Assembly: GCA_030680655.1 (NCBI GenBank)
Contig: JAUXUZ010000279.1
Span: forward strand, 1 to 14,794
DNA: 14,794 nucleotides
Direction: 5' to 3'
Origin: Phycisphaerales bacterium
GTDB lineage: Bacteria; Planctomycetota; Phycisphaerae; Phycisphaerales; UBA1924
This document shows positions 1-7,189 of this stretch, piece after piece. The notes under the pieces are model-generated. The model was not told the origin of the DNA. It saw only the letters and a list, made by a program, of their open reading frames with translations, and did no database searches. Made by a program: the position numbers and the translations under genes. Within the stretch, counting starts at the first letter, position 1. Each line of letters begins with the position of its first letter.

Positions 1-197
1 AGGTTCATCACCTCGGCGGCGTGCAGCATGATGCTGACGGTCTGGCCGTACAGGTTGTTGGTGTCGGTCGGAAGGCCGAGGTCCTCGAACATCGCGGCCA
101 TCTGGCCGATGCTCTTGGGGGTGACGCTCGTGCTGCGCGCGTGGGCGGCGGCTCCGTTCGCAAAGGCCTTGGACTTCTTGGCTGTTGTGGTGGACAT
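1..197 (-). CDS. Unrecognised protein, N-terminal 65 residues (cut by window edge)
   Basis: The 5' part of a minus-strand gene that runs off the left edge. It reads from ATG at 197 with no stop. The start is supported by an AGGAA Shine-Dalgarno site nine bases upstream. The N terminus is short, Thr/Lys/Ala-rich and polar (MSTTTAKKSKAFANGAAA), with no signal peptide. It is followed by a more ordered segment that includes SIGQMAAMFEDLGLPTDTNN, and then a helical-looking stretch ending HAAEVMN. I do not recognise the family, so no function is given. High GC at third positions and the good ribosome site make it a real gene. It is divergent from the receiver-like gene at 333, across a 135-base gap. 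Confidence 0.7.
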   Translation of the reverse strand, partial: MSTTTAKKSKAFANGAAAHARSTSVTPKSIGQMAAMFEDLGLPTDTNNLYGQTVSIMLHAAEVMN

Positions 198-332
198 GAA
201 AGCGGGTTCCTGTGTTGGGCCGCGGCGGCGTGCCGGGGCGTGAGGGGTACCCTGATCCCGTTCGCCCGTCTCGCTGCGTTCCCGGCCACATCGGCGCGGG
301 GTCCAGCGAGTCCATCTGGCATTGGAGACAGG
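198..332. other. Divergent intergenic region with GGGTACCC palindrome
   Basis: A 135-base gap between two divergent genes. The only structure I see is the 8-base palindrome GGGTACCC at 245-252. Read on the plus strand it contains TACCCT (248-253), a plausible -10 element for the gene at 333 with a leader of about 70 bases. No convincing -35 sequence stands at the right distance on either strand, so promoters are not assigned. Confidence 0.3.
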
Positions 333-728
333 GTGGTACTTTATCTAGCTTCGGACCTGTTGTGGGCAACTCGGATCAAGTCGTGTGCCGATGACCTTTC
401 GGTCGCGGCCCGGCCGGTTCGCACCCTTGAGATGCTGGAGGCCCGCCTGGCTGACTGTCCGGTCCGTGGGGTGCTGCTTGACCTGGCCGCTGGTGAGGAA
501 GGCAGCGAGGGCGAGATCGCGTTTGAGATGCTGAGAAGGCTGAAGGCGGACGGGGCAAGCGGTACGGGAGGGGTTCGTGTGGTGGTCTTTGGCCCTCACG
601 TTCAGGCCGAACAGCTGGCCGCTGCACGGGCCGCAGGAGCCGATTCGGTCATGACCCGAGGAGGCTTGGATGCGAACCTCCCGAGGGTCTTGCAGGACCT
701 TGCCGGCTCGAGCCCCGTTGGTGGATGA
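333..728 (+). CDS. Small receiver-like (CheY-fold) protein, degenerate
   Basis: A 131-residue protein starting at GTG 333, chosen because GGAG at 324-327 lies five bases upstream and because the receiver-like beta strand 1 begins right there. The order of elements follows a response-regulator receiver domain. These are a hydrophobic first strand (VVLYLASDLLWATRI), a GVLLDL strand with Asp50 at the phosphoacceptor position, a VVVFGPHV strand, and an AARAAGADSVMTRGG helix/strand. The acidic pair after strand 1 is reduced to one Asp (D8). The conserved Lys of the KP motif is replaced by Thr-Arg. Normal phosphorylation is therefore doubtful. No output domain is attached. It is probably a stand-alone pseudo-receiver that works by protein contact, but its partner is unknown. 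The neighbouring genes give no pathway hint. Confidence 0.7.
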   Translation: MVLYLASDLLWATRIKSCADDLSVAARPVRTLEMLEARLADCPVRGVLLDLAAGEEGSEGEIAFEMLRRLKADGASGTGGVRVVVFGPHVQAEQLAAARAAGADSVMTRGGLDANLPRVLQDLAGSSPVGG

Positions 729-811
729 GCCATTCGGGGGTGCGGCACGTTGCGTTTGGCCGATGTCAGTTGGCGGTGCCGCGCCATCGCTCGGCTGCTG
801 GCACGTCGGAA

Positions 812-851
812 TATACCCAATCGTTGCGGCTACCTGAGGAGGGGTATACCC
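812..851 (+). promoter_or_regulatory. Candidate promoter/operator upstream of the DUF2934 gene
   Basis: The heptamer TATACCC occurs twice, at 812-818 and 845-851, 33 bases apart (about three helical turns). The second copy sits in the perfect 10-base palindrome GGGTATACCC (842-851). TATACC at 845-850 can serve as a -10 element, with TTGCGG at 824-829 as a weak -35 at a short 15-base spacing. That would give a leader of about 42 bases ending in the AGGAGG ribosome site. The repeat could equally be a regulator binding site. Confidence 0.35.
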
Positions 852-898
852 TTAGACGTTCACACCGAACGAGGCGTCTGCAATCAGGAGGCAGGCCT

Positions 899-1177
899 AT
901 GGCACGCAAACTACGCACGATGTTCCGATCCGTTACACCCACCCCCGGTTCGGGCGAGCGTCCCGCGACGCCGGAGTCAAACCTGATCGGGCCATCCGGG
1001 CTGCCTGCTGGAGCGGTTGCCAGTTCGACCGCTCCGGTTGGTGAGAGTGAAGCGAAGGGCCGCCGTGGCAACGAGACGATCGAGAAGCTCGCGTACGAGC
1101 GCTGGCTTCAGACCGGTGGCAGCGCGATCGAGAATTGGGTGTGGGCGGAGGCGGAGCTTGCCCGTCGCGGCGGTTGA
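899..1177 (+). CDS. DUF2934 family small protein
   Basis: A 92-residue protein starting at ATG 899, fixed by a perfect AGGAGG Shine-Dalgarno site at 886-891 seven bases upstream. The reading frame is open further upstream, but nothing there looks coding. The first 55 residues are a basic then Pro/Ser/Gly-rich, probably disordered stretch. The C-terminal 35 residues contain the DUF2934 signature: an IEKLAYERW helix, a Gly-rich turn, then ENWVWAEAELARR. This matches the family pattern of Ala-Tyr...Trp, Gly, and Trp...Ala-Glu...Leu. DUF2934 domains are widespread small bacterial modules of unknown function. There is no signal peptide, so it is likely cytoplasmic. It is followed after 50 bases by the BamD-like gene, which appears to have its own promoter. 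Confidence 0.8.
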   Translation: MARKLRTMFRSVTPTPGSGERPATPESNLIGPSGLPAGAVASSTAPVGESEAKGRRGNETIEKLAYERWLQTGGSAIENWVWAEAELARRGG

Positions 1178-1201
1178 GTGCGCAGGACCGTACGGAAAGG
1201 T

Positions 1202-1225
1202 GCTCAGGTTTTTGCTACCCTGAGC
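1202..1225 (+). repeat. 7-bp perfect inverted repeat at the start of the BamD-like gene
   Basis: GCTCAGG (1202-1208) and CCTGAGC (1219-1225) are exact reverse complements separated by ten bases. The right arm ends two bases before the GTG start codon and overlaps the proposed -10 element. It could be an operator. It could also form an RNA hairpin if transcription comes through from the DUF2934 gene. There is no T tract after the right arm, so it does not look like an intrinsic terminator. Confidence 0.5.
1213..1221 (+). promoter_or_regulatory. Extended -10 promoter, predicted leaderless start of the BamD-like gene
   Basis: TGC-TACCCT fits the extended -10 form TGnTAnnnT. Its last base is six bases before GTG 1228, so transcription would begin at or next to the start codon. 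No Shine-Dalgarno site precedes that codon. I see no good -35, which is tolerable for an extended -10 promoter. Confidence 0.45.
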
Positions 1226-1227
1226 CC

Positions 1228-2355
1228 GTGAACCGACCTCTCGGCGTGATGCTGTTGTTTGCTCTGGCGGGGCTTAGTGTCGGCGGCTGCGCGAACGCAC
1301 CGACGTTGAACGCGGGGGCGACACCGTCGATCGCGCGGACGGGCGAGGCACCGATTGTCGGCGCGGCGAGCACAACGTACAAAGCGGACGGCCAGGGTGG
1401 GTGGGTGCCAGACGCGGCGCCGGCGGAGGGAACGGACGAAGCCGTTCTTGCGACCGCCCGCCGAGAACTGGCAGAGGACCGCCCATCGGCGGCGTACCGC
1501 ACGATCAACGCGTGGCTGAAGCCGCGCGAACGCGCGGTGGGGCCGCTGGTGCCGCAGGCCTACCTGATCCGCGCGGACGCGACGGCCGTGAACGATGAGT
1601 ACGAGGCGCTGTACGACTACGAGACGATCATCAAGTCGTTCCCGGGTTCGCCCGAGTACGTAACGGCCGTGGAGCGTGAGCTTGAGATCGGCGTAAGGTA
1701 TCTCAACGGCCTATACCGCAAGCAGCTGGGGCTGCGGTGGATCGGGGCGGAGTCGGTGGGTGAGGAACTGCTGGTGCGCGTGCACGAGCGGATGCCCGGA
1801 TCGCAGCTGGGCGAACGCGCGGTGATCGAGCTGGGCGACTACTACTACCGGGAGTTGGACCTGGAGTCTGCCGCGGTGGTGTACAAGGCCTTCGCCGCAA
1901 ACTACCCGCGCAGCGCGTACGTGATGCGTGCGAAGCAGCGTCAGATCTTTTCGAGCCTCGGGCAGTTCAAGGGGCCGCGGTACGACACGACGAGCCTTCT
2001 CGATTCGGGGGTGCTTATCCGGCGCTTCCAGAACGAGTACCCGGCGCAGGCGCAGGCCGTCGGGCTTGACGATGCGTTGCTGACGCGCATCGACGACAGC
2101 CGGGCGTCGCAACTGCTTGAGACGGCGAACTGGTACATGGGCCGGGGCGACCCGGTCAGCGCGCGGGTGGCGCTGCGGCGGCTGCTGAGGAACCACCCAC
2201 AGACGTCTTCGGCGGGCACCGCGTACGAGATGCTCAAGTCGCGCGGGTGGTTGGAAGAACCGCCGGCGGCGTCGCGCGGGTCGGCGAGCGCTTCGGCGGA
2301 GGCTTCGGGTTCGGCAACGGAAGGGCCGTCCGGCGGCGCGGAGGCATTAAAGTGA
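1228..2355 (+). CDS. BamD-like TPR lipoprotein, outer-membrane assembly
   Basis: A 375-residue predicted lipoprotein. GTG 1228 is chosen because it opens directly on a signal peptide (NRPLGVMLLFALAGLSVGGC) whose lipobox cysteine is Cys21. After a low-complexity linker, tetratricopeptide-like helix pairs run from about residue 75 to 355. They include YEALYDYETIIKSFPGSP, GERAVIELGDYYYRE with YKAFAANYPRSAYV, and ARVALRRLLRNHPQT. This spacing, with the 'aFPnS' type repeat ends, resembles BamD/YfiO, the lipoprotein of the BAM complex that inserts beta-barrel proteins. BamD is usually about 245 residues; this protein has a longer N-terminal linker and a disordered Ser/Ala/Gly-rich tail. The 4-base overlap with the LptE-like gene supports an envelope role. 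A general TPR lipoprotein is the alternative. Confidence 0.75.
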   Translation: MNRPLGVMLLFALAGLSVGGCANAPTLNAGATPSIARTGEAPIVGAASTTYKADGQGGWVPDAAPAEGTDEAVLATARRELAEDRPSAAYRTINAWLKPRERAVGPLVPQAYLIRADATAVNDEYEALYDYETIIKSFPGSPEYVTAVERELEIGVRYLNGLYRKQLGLRWIGAESVGEELLVRVHERMPGSQLGERAVIELGDYYYRELDLESAAVVYKAFAANYPRSAYVMRAKQRQIFSSLGQFKGPRYDTTSLLDSGVLIRRFQNEYPAQAQAVGLDDALLTRIDDSRASQLLETANWYMGRGDPVSARVALRRLLRNHPQTSSAGTAYEMLKSRGWLEEPPAASRGSASASAEASGSATEGPSGGAEALK

Positions 2356-2876
2356 CAACGGTTCGATCAGCGGCGGCTGCGGTGGTTCTGGCGGTGCTCG
2401 CGGCCACGGGCTGTTCGTCGGACCCGCGGCAGGGGTACTCATTCGAGCCGGCGTTCCGCAGCGACGTCAAGACCGTCTCGGTGCCGGTGTGGACGAACAA
2501 CACGTTCTACCACGGTCTTGAAGCGAAGGTTGCGCAGGCGCTCGTCACCGAGATCAACAAGTCCACGCCCTACCGTGTGACCAGCACCGGCAACGCCAGC
2601 ACAGACCTGGAGGGCACGATCACCGCCGTGGAGATGCGCCCGCTTTCGACTGGCCGTGACAGCGGCCTGGTGCAGGAGCTTTCGCTGGAGGTGGTCTGCG
2701 ACTTCACCTGGAAGGACAACCGCAGCGGGAAGGTGCTCGTTGCGCGGCGCAACTTTATGGCGGCAAGGTCGTTTGTGCCCGCCAACGGCGTGAAGGAGCG
2801 GATCGAGATCGGCGAGAACGCGGCCGTGCAGCAACTGGCGAGGGACATCGTCGCCGAAATGCGCAGCGGGTGGTGA
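2352..2876 (+). CDS. lptE: LptE-like lipoprotein, LPS assembly
   Basis: A 174-residue lipoprotein starting at GTG 2352. The start overlaps the upstream stop codon in the sequence GTGA, and GGAGG (2340-2344) lies seven bases before it. The two genes are thus almost certainly translationally coupled. The signal peptide ends at LAATGC (Cys21). The mature part follows the LptE pattern: QGYSFEPAFRSDVKTVSVPV, NNTFYHGLEAKVAQALVTEI, TPYRV, a DLEGTI strand, a two-strand segment, and a final helix AAVQQLARDIVAEM. LptE plugs the LptD barrel and takes part in moving lipopolysaccharide to the outer leaflet. Sequence conservation in this family is low, so the assignment rests on order of elements, length and context. 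lptD itself is not in the window. Confidence 0.75.
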   Translation: MTTVRSAAAAVVLAVLAATGCSSDPRQGYSFEPAFRSDVKTVSVPVWTNNTFYHGLEAKVAQALVTEINKSTPYRVTSTGNASTDLEGTITAVEMRPLSTGRDSGLVQELSLEVVCDFTWKDNRSGKVLVARRNFMAARSFVPANGVKERIEIGENAAVQQLARDIVAEMRSGW

Positions 2877-2896
2877 TTGCGTGCTCGGGGGGCGGG

Positions 2897-2924
2897 TTGC
2901 AGTGCGCCGAAGAGTGGTTAGACT
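2897..2924 (+). promoter_or_regulatory. Sigma-70-type promoter for the 2931 operon, leaderless
   Basis: TTGCAG (2897-2902), a 16-base spacer and TAGACT (2919-2924). The -10 ends six bases before GTG 2931, and no Shine-Dalgarno site precedes that codon, so the transcript should begin at the start codon. This is the likely promoter for the three genes up to 8167. Confidence 0.55.
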
Positions 2925-2930
2925 GCACGT

Positions 2931-5681
2931 GTGATCTCATCAACGCTCGCCTTCGCTGAGACGTACGGGTTCTGGAAGCTCCTGGCGATCGCCTTGGGCC
3001 GGCTGCACGTGGTGGTGCTGCACTTTCCGGTGGCGCTGCTGGTGGTCGCCGGGCTTCTGGAGGCTTGGACCTGGGTTCAGACACGCGGGCGTGGGAGGGT
3101 GAGCCAGGCGGCAGGGATCTGCGTCTGGCTCGGTGTGATCGGGAGCGTTGTCTCGGTCGCGACCGGGTGGCTGAACGCGGGGCTTCCGGGTGACTCGACG
3201 ATGGTGGAGATTCACCGCTGGACCGGCACGGCGGCGGCGGTGGTGGGCCTGGTGGTCTTGTTCCTGCGGCGGCGGGCCGTCGCCTACGAGCACAACGGCC
3301 TGGCACGCAGCGCGCTCGGCTATCGGGTGGCCGTCATCGTTGGGGCCGTGAGCGTCGCCGTGGCGGGGCACTTTGGCGGCTCCATCACGCACGGCAGCGG
3401 CTACCTGACCGATGCCTTCGCCGATGTGCTGCGCGGCCACCGCGTCGTTCCGGGCATGGAGGGGGAGCAAGTAGGCCAGCCCGTGAGCGGGCCCGGGCCA
3501 GTGCGGAGTACTCCGGGCAACGGGTTCGAGACGGCTCGCGCGGTGCTGATTGAGCGGTGCGTCGAGTGCCACGGCCCCGACAAGCGCAAGGGCGGCTTGC
3601 GTGTCGATTCGCTTGCGTCGCTGCTGAAAGGGGGCAAGCACGGGGCGGCGATCGTGCCACGCGACGCCGCGGCGAGCCACCTGATGCACCGCGTGTACGG
3701 CGAAGGGCCAGACGAGCAGATGCCACCCGAGGGCGGGCCGCTGACAGATGAGCAGATGCGGGCGCTCGAGGCGTGGATCAACGCTGGGGCCGAGTGGCCG
3801 CAGGACCAAACATCAGCGGAGCCTCTCGATGGGGCGCCAGAGCAGAAGCACTGGGCGTACGTTCCGCCGTCGAAGGCTGCCGTTCCGCCGACGGAGGGCT
3901 GGGGAAGGAACGAGATCGACGGGTTCGTGCACGCGAAGATGTTCGAGCACGGCCTGGAGCCTGCGCCCGAGGCTGCGAAGGCCGCGTTGCTGCGTCGCGT
4001 GACGCTCGACCTGACGGGGTTGCCGCCAACGCTTGAGGAGTTGGACAGCTTTGAGGCTGACGGCTCGCCAACCGCGTACGAGAAAGTCGTCGACCGTCTG
4101 CTCGTCTCGCCGGCGTTTGGTGAGCGATGGGCACGCCCGTGGCTGGACCTTGCCCGGTACGGCGATTCGCGGGGGTACGAGAAGGACCAGACATGGTCGA
4201 TGTGGCCGTACCGCGACTGGGTGATCAACGCCCTCAACGAGGACATGCCGTTCGATCGCTTCACCGTCGAGCAGATCGCCGGCGACCTGCTCCCGGCGGC
4301 GACAGAGCGGCAGCGCGTGGCAACGGCGTTCCAGCGTCTGAGCATGTTGAACGAAGAGGGAGGGATCGACCCGGAGGAAGCCCGTGTGACGGCGGTGGCC
4401 GATCGCGTGGACACGACAGCGACGGTCTGGCTGGGCGCGACGATGGGGTGCGCGCGATGCCACGACCACAAGTTTGACCCCGTGTCGCTGAAGGACTACT
4501 ACGGGTTCTTCGCGTACTTCAACAGCACCGCGGAGGAGGTCAAGACCGTCGGAGACGGCGAGACGCACGTGATCGCTCCGACGCTGACGCTCACCGGCAC
4601 GCCCGGCGCGACCGTCGAGGTGATGAAGGAGTTGGATGTGCCTCGCCAGACGCGGCTGATGCACCGGGGGAACTTCCGCGATGCTGGCGAAGCGATTGCG
4701 CCGGCGGTGCCGGCCGAACTGACGGGGCGCGCCGCGGTTCCCGCGCGCCCGGACCGGCTGGGGCTGGCCGAGTGGATGGTCGACGGAGGCAACCCGCTCG
4801 CTGCGCGCGTGCACGTGAACCGGATCTGGAGCGTCTATTTCGGGCGCGGTATTGTGGAAACCGAGGATGACTTCGGCACCCGGGGCGCCGAGCCGAGCCA
4901 CCCGGCGCTGCTCGACTGGCTCGCGTGCTCGTTCATGGACCACGGCTGGAGCCAGAAGTGGGTGCACCGGCTGATCGTGACGAGCGCGACGTACCGCCAG
5001 CGTTCTGAAGCCACCGCGTCTGCGCACGAGGCGGACCCGATGAACGTGTGGCTGGCGCGAGGAGCGCGGTTCAGGCTCGAGGCGGAGACGATCAGGGACC
5101 AGGCATTGGCGGTGGGCGGCCTCCTGAGTGCGCGGTTCGGCGGTCCGAGCGTGAAGCCGCCGCAGCCGCCGGGCGTGTGGGGGCACGCCTACAGCGGGGA
5201 GAAGTGGGTCGAGAGCATCGGCGAGGACCGCTACCGGCGCGGGATCTACACGTTTGTCAAGCGGGCGACACCGTACCCATCCATGGCCGTGTTTGATGCG
5301 CCGTCGCGGCAGGTCATCTGCACCAGCCGGATGCGCAGCAACACTCCGCTGCAGGCGCTGACCACCCTCAACGACCCGGTGTTTGTCGAGGCGGCCACCG
5401 GCCTTGCCCGCAAAGTGCTCAACGAGCGAATGGGTGAAGCCGAGAGGATCGACTGGGCGTTGCGGGCGTGCCTGATGCGACCGGCGACACCGCACGAGCG
5501 TGCGACGCTGGCGGGTGTGCTGAAGAAGGCCCGGTCGGCGTACCTCGAAGCGCCCGCGGAGGCCCGGAAGCTCGTCGGCGTACCCGACGGGACGGCCCAG
5601 AGCGACGCGGTTGAGCTTGCTTCGTGGACGGTTGTTGCGAACGTGCTGTTGAACCTCGATGAGTTCCTGACCAAGTCTTGA
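2931..5681 (+). CDS. DUF2231 / planctomycete cytochrome C / DUF1549 / DUF1553 protein
   Basis: A 916-residue membrane-anchored protein. Residues about 20-175 form a DUF2231-type membrane domain with four hydrophobic segments and the motif GRLHVVVLHFPVALL. Residues about 200-290 are a planctomycete cytochrome C domain with haem motif C210-VE-C213-H214 and a candidate axial Met264 in EQMPPEGG. DUF1549 follows at about 327-535 and carries a second CxxCH, C507-AR-C510-H511, in CARCHDHKFDP. DUF1553 occupies about 607-870 (NPLAARVHVNRIW, HRLIVTSATYRQR, SNTPLQALTTLNDP). No separate carbohydrate-binding module lies between them. These proteins occur beside DUF1501 genes and are thought to act in periplasmic oxidation or polymer breakdown; the reaction is not established. 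GTG 2931 is chosen because of the promoter six bases upstream and the membrane segments that follow. The fused DUF2231 anchor is notable. Confidence 0.9.
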   Translation: MISSTLAFAETYGFWKLLAIALGRLHVVVLHFPVALLVVAGLLEAWTWVQTRGRGRVSQAAGICVWLGVIGSVVSVATGWLNAGLPGDSTMVEIHRWTGTAAAVVGLVVLFLRRRAVAYEHNGLARSALGYRVAVIVGAVSVAVAGHFGGSITHGSGYLTDAFADVLRGHRVVPGMEGEQVGQPVSGPGPVRSTPGNGFETARAVLIERCVECHGPDKRKGGLRVDSLASLLKGGKHGAAIVPRDAAASHLMHRVYGEGPDEQMPPEGGPLTDEQMRALEAWINAGAEWPQDQTSAEPLDGAPEQKHWAYVPPSKAAVPPTEGWGRNEIDGFVHAKMFEHGLEPAPEAAKAALLRRVTLDLTGLPPTLEELDSFEADGSPTAYEKVVDRLLVSPAFGERWARPWLDLARYGDSRGYEKDQTWSMWPYRDWVINALNEDMPFDRFTVEQIAGDLLPAATERQRVATAFQRLSMLNEEGGIDPEEARVTAVADRVDTTATVWLGATMGCARCHDHKFDPVSLKDYYGFFAYFNSTAEEVKTVGDGETHVIAPTLTLTGTPGATVEVMKELDVPRQTRLMHRGNFRDAGEAIAPAVPAELTGRAAVPARPDRLGLAEWMVDGGNPLAARVHVNRIWSVYFGRGIVETEDDFGTRGAEPSHPALLDWLACSFMDHGWSQKWVHRLIVTSATYRQRSEATASAHEADPMNVWLARGARFRLEAETIRDQALAVGGLLSARFGGPSVKPPQPPGVWGHAYSGEKWVESIGEDRYRRGIYTFVKRATPYPSMAVFDAPSRQVICTSRMRSNTPLQALTTLNDPVFVEAATGLARKVLNERMGEAERIDWALRACLMRPATPHERATLAGVLKKARSAYLEAPAEARKLVGVPDGTAQSDAVELASWTVVANVLLNLDEFLTKS

Positions 5682-5687
5682 AGGGTG

Positions 5688-7181
5688 ATGCCCGTGTGCC
5701 AAGGTCAACCACAACCCCGTTCCGCGGCCGAACTGCTGGCGATGACGCGCCGCCAACTGCTTGTCAACTGCACCAGCGGGATCGGGATGATCGCGCTCGC
5801 TTCGCTGCTGCGCGGGGGCTCGGGCGGGGTTGAAGCGGTTCTGGAGGCGCAGCCGCCCGCGGGTACGAGGATCGCGCGCGGGACGCGGGGGCTGCACTTT
5901 CCGCCGCGGGTGAAGCGGGTGGTGTATCTGCACATGGCGGGCGCACCGAGCCAGCTTGACCTCTTCGATCACAAGCCGCTGCTGGACCGGCTCGACGGCA
6001 AGCCGTGCCCGGCCGACATCATCGCGGGGGAGCGGTTCGCGTTCACGCGCGGCACACCGAACGTGCTCAAGTCACCCTTTGCGTTCAGCCAGTACGGCCA
6101 GGGCGGCGCGGTGATCAGCGAGCTGCTGCCGCACACGGCGGCGATCGCCGACGAGCTGACGGTTGTGCGGTCGATGCAGACGGACCACTTCAACCACGCG
6201 CCGGCCCAGCTCTTCGTGCAGACCGGTTCGCAGCTTGTCGGCCGGCCGAGCATGGGTTCGTGGGTGACCTACGGGCTTGGGAGTGAGAACAGCGACCTGC
6301 CGGGGTTCGTGGTGCTCACCAGCGGCGGGAACCCCGACGGCGGAGCGGCGCTCTGGGGGAGCGGCTTCCTGCCGACGAAGTTTCAGGGGGTGCCGCTGCG
6401 CAGCGCGGGGGACCCCGTGCTGTACGTGAACAACCCGCCGGGGATGAGCGATGCGCTGCGGCGGTCGTCGATCGACGCGATCAACGAGATGAACCGGGCG
6501 CACGAGGTGCGCGCGGCCGACCCGGAGATCGCGACGCGCATCGCGCAGTACGAACTCGCCTACCGGATGCAGGCGAGCGTGCCCGAGCTCATGGAGATCG
6601 CCGAAGAGCCAGTGGCTGTGCACGAGGCGTACGGCACCGAACCGGGCAAGACCAGCTTCGCCAACAACTGCCTGCTTGCCCGGCGGCTGCTGGAGCGGGG
6701 CGTGCGGTTCGTGCAGCTCTACCACTGGGGCTGGGACAGCCACGGAACAAACACCGGCGACGACATCGTCCACTCACTCCCGCAGCGCTGCAAGGAGACG
6801 GACCGGGCATCCGCCGCGCTGGTGATGGACTTGAAGCAGCGCGGGCTCCTCGACGACACGCTGGTGATCTGGGGCGGTGAGTTTGGACGCACGCCGCTCA
6901 ACGAAGCACGCAACGGCAGCAAGTTCTTCGGCCGGGACCACCACCCCCATGCGTTTACGGTCTGGATGGCCGGTGGCGGGCTGAAGAAGGGGTTCACGTT
7001 GGGCAAGACCGACGACGTGGGCTACCGCGTGGTGGAAGACGCGGTGCACGTGCACGACCTGCAGGCAACGATCCTGCACCTGCTGGGCATCGACCACACG
7101 AAACTGACGTTCAGATCGCAGGGGCGCGATTTCAGGCTCACCGATGTGCACGGCGAGGTGGTCAAGAAACTGCTGGCTTAG
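5688..7181 (+). CDS. DUF1501 (sulfatase-like fold) exported protein
   Basis: A protein of about 497 residues. A twin-arginine-type signal, TRRQLLVNCTSGIGMIALAS (Arg21-Arg22 followed by a hydrophobic stretch), suggests folded export to the periplasm. The body is a DUF1501 domain, related to the alkaline phosphatase/sulfatase fold. Visible signatures are VVYLHMAGAPSQLDLFDHKP near the start, then TDHFNHAPAQLFVQTGS, LVIWGGEFGRTP, FGRDHHPHAFTVWMAGGG, and HVHDLQATILHLLGIDH with likely metal-binding His/Asp residues. DUF1501 genes typically follow cytochrome/DUF1549/DUF1553 genes in planctomycetes, as here with a six-base gap. The substrate is unknown. The start is uncertain: ATG 5688 is used, but GTG 5694 has better spacing from AAGGG (5681-5685). 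In both cases the Tat motif is kept. Confidence 0.9.
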   Translation: MPVCQGQPQPRSAAELLAMTRRQLLVNCTSGIGMIALASLLRGGSGGVEAVLEAQPPAGTRIARGTRGLHFPPRVKRVVYLHMAGAPSQLDLFDHKPLLDRLDGKPCPADIIAGERFAFTRGTPNVLKSPFAFSQYGQGGAVISELLPHTAAIADELTVVRSMQTDHFNHAPAQLFVQTGSQLVGRPSMGSWVTYGLGSENSDLPGFVVLTSGGNPDGGAALWGSGFLPTKFQGVPLRSAGDPVLYVNNPPGMSDALRRSSIDAINEMNRAHEVRAADPEIATRIAQYELAYRMQASVPELMEIAEEPVAVHEAYGTEPGKTSFANNCLLARRLLERGVRFVQLYHWGWDSHGTNTGDDIVHSLPQRCKETDRASAALVMDLKQRGLLDDTLVIWGGEFGRTPLNEARNGSKFFGRDHHPHAFTVWMAGGGLKKGFTLGKTDDVGYRVVEDAVHVHDLQATILHLLGIDHTKLTFRSQGRDFRLTDVHGEVVKKLLA

Positions 7182-7189
7182 GCTTGACG

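Noticed and set aside
21..332. Upstream extension of the receiver-like frame to 21
   Set aside because: It overlaps the minus-strand gene at 1-197, is not protein-like, and GTG 333 has its own Shine-Dalgarno site next to the first receiver strand.
1209..1213. TTTTT run as an intrinsic terminator
   Set aside because: The run lies inside the loop of the inverted repeat instead of after a stem.
3813..5972. 719-residue open frame on the minus strand
   Set aside because: It lies opposite the cytochrome/DUF1549/DUF1553 and DUF1501 genes. The sequence is His/Arg/Pro-rich with no recognisable domain, the usual mirror of GC-rich codons.
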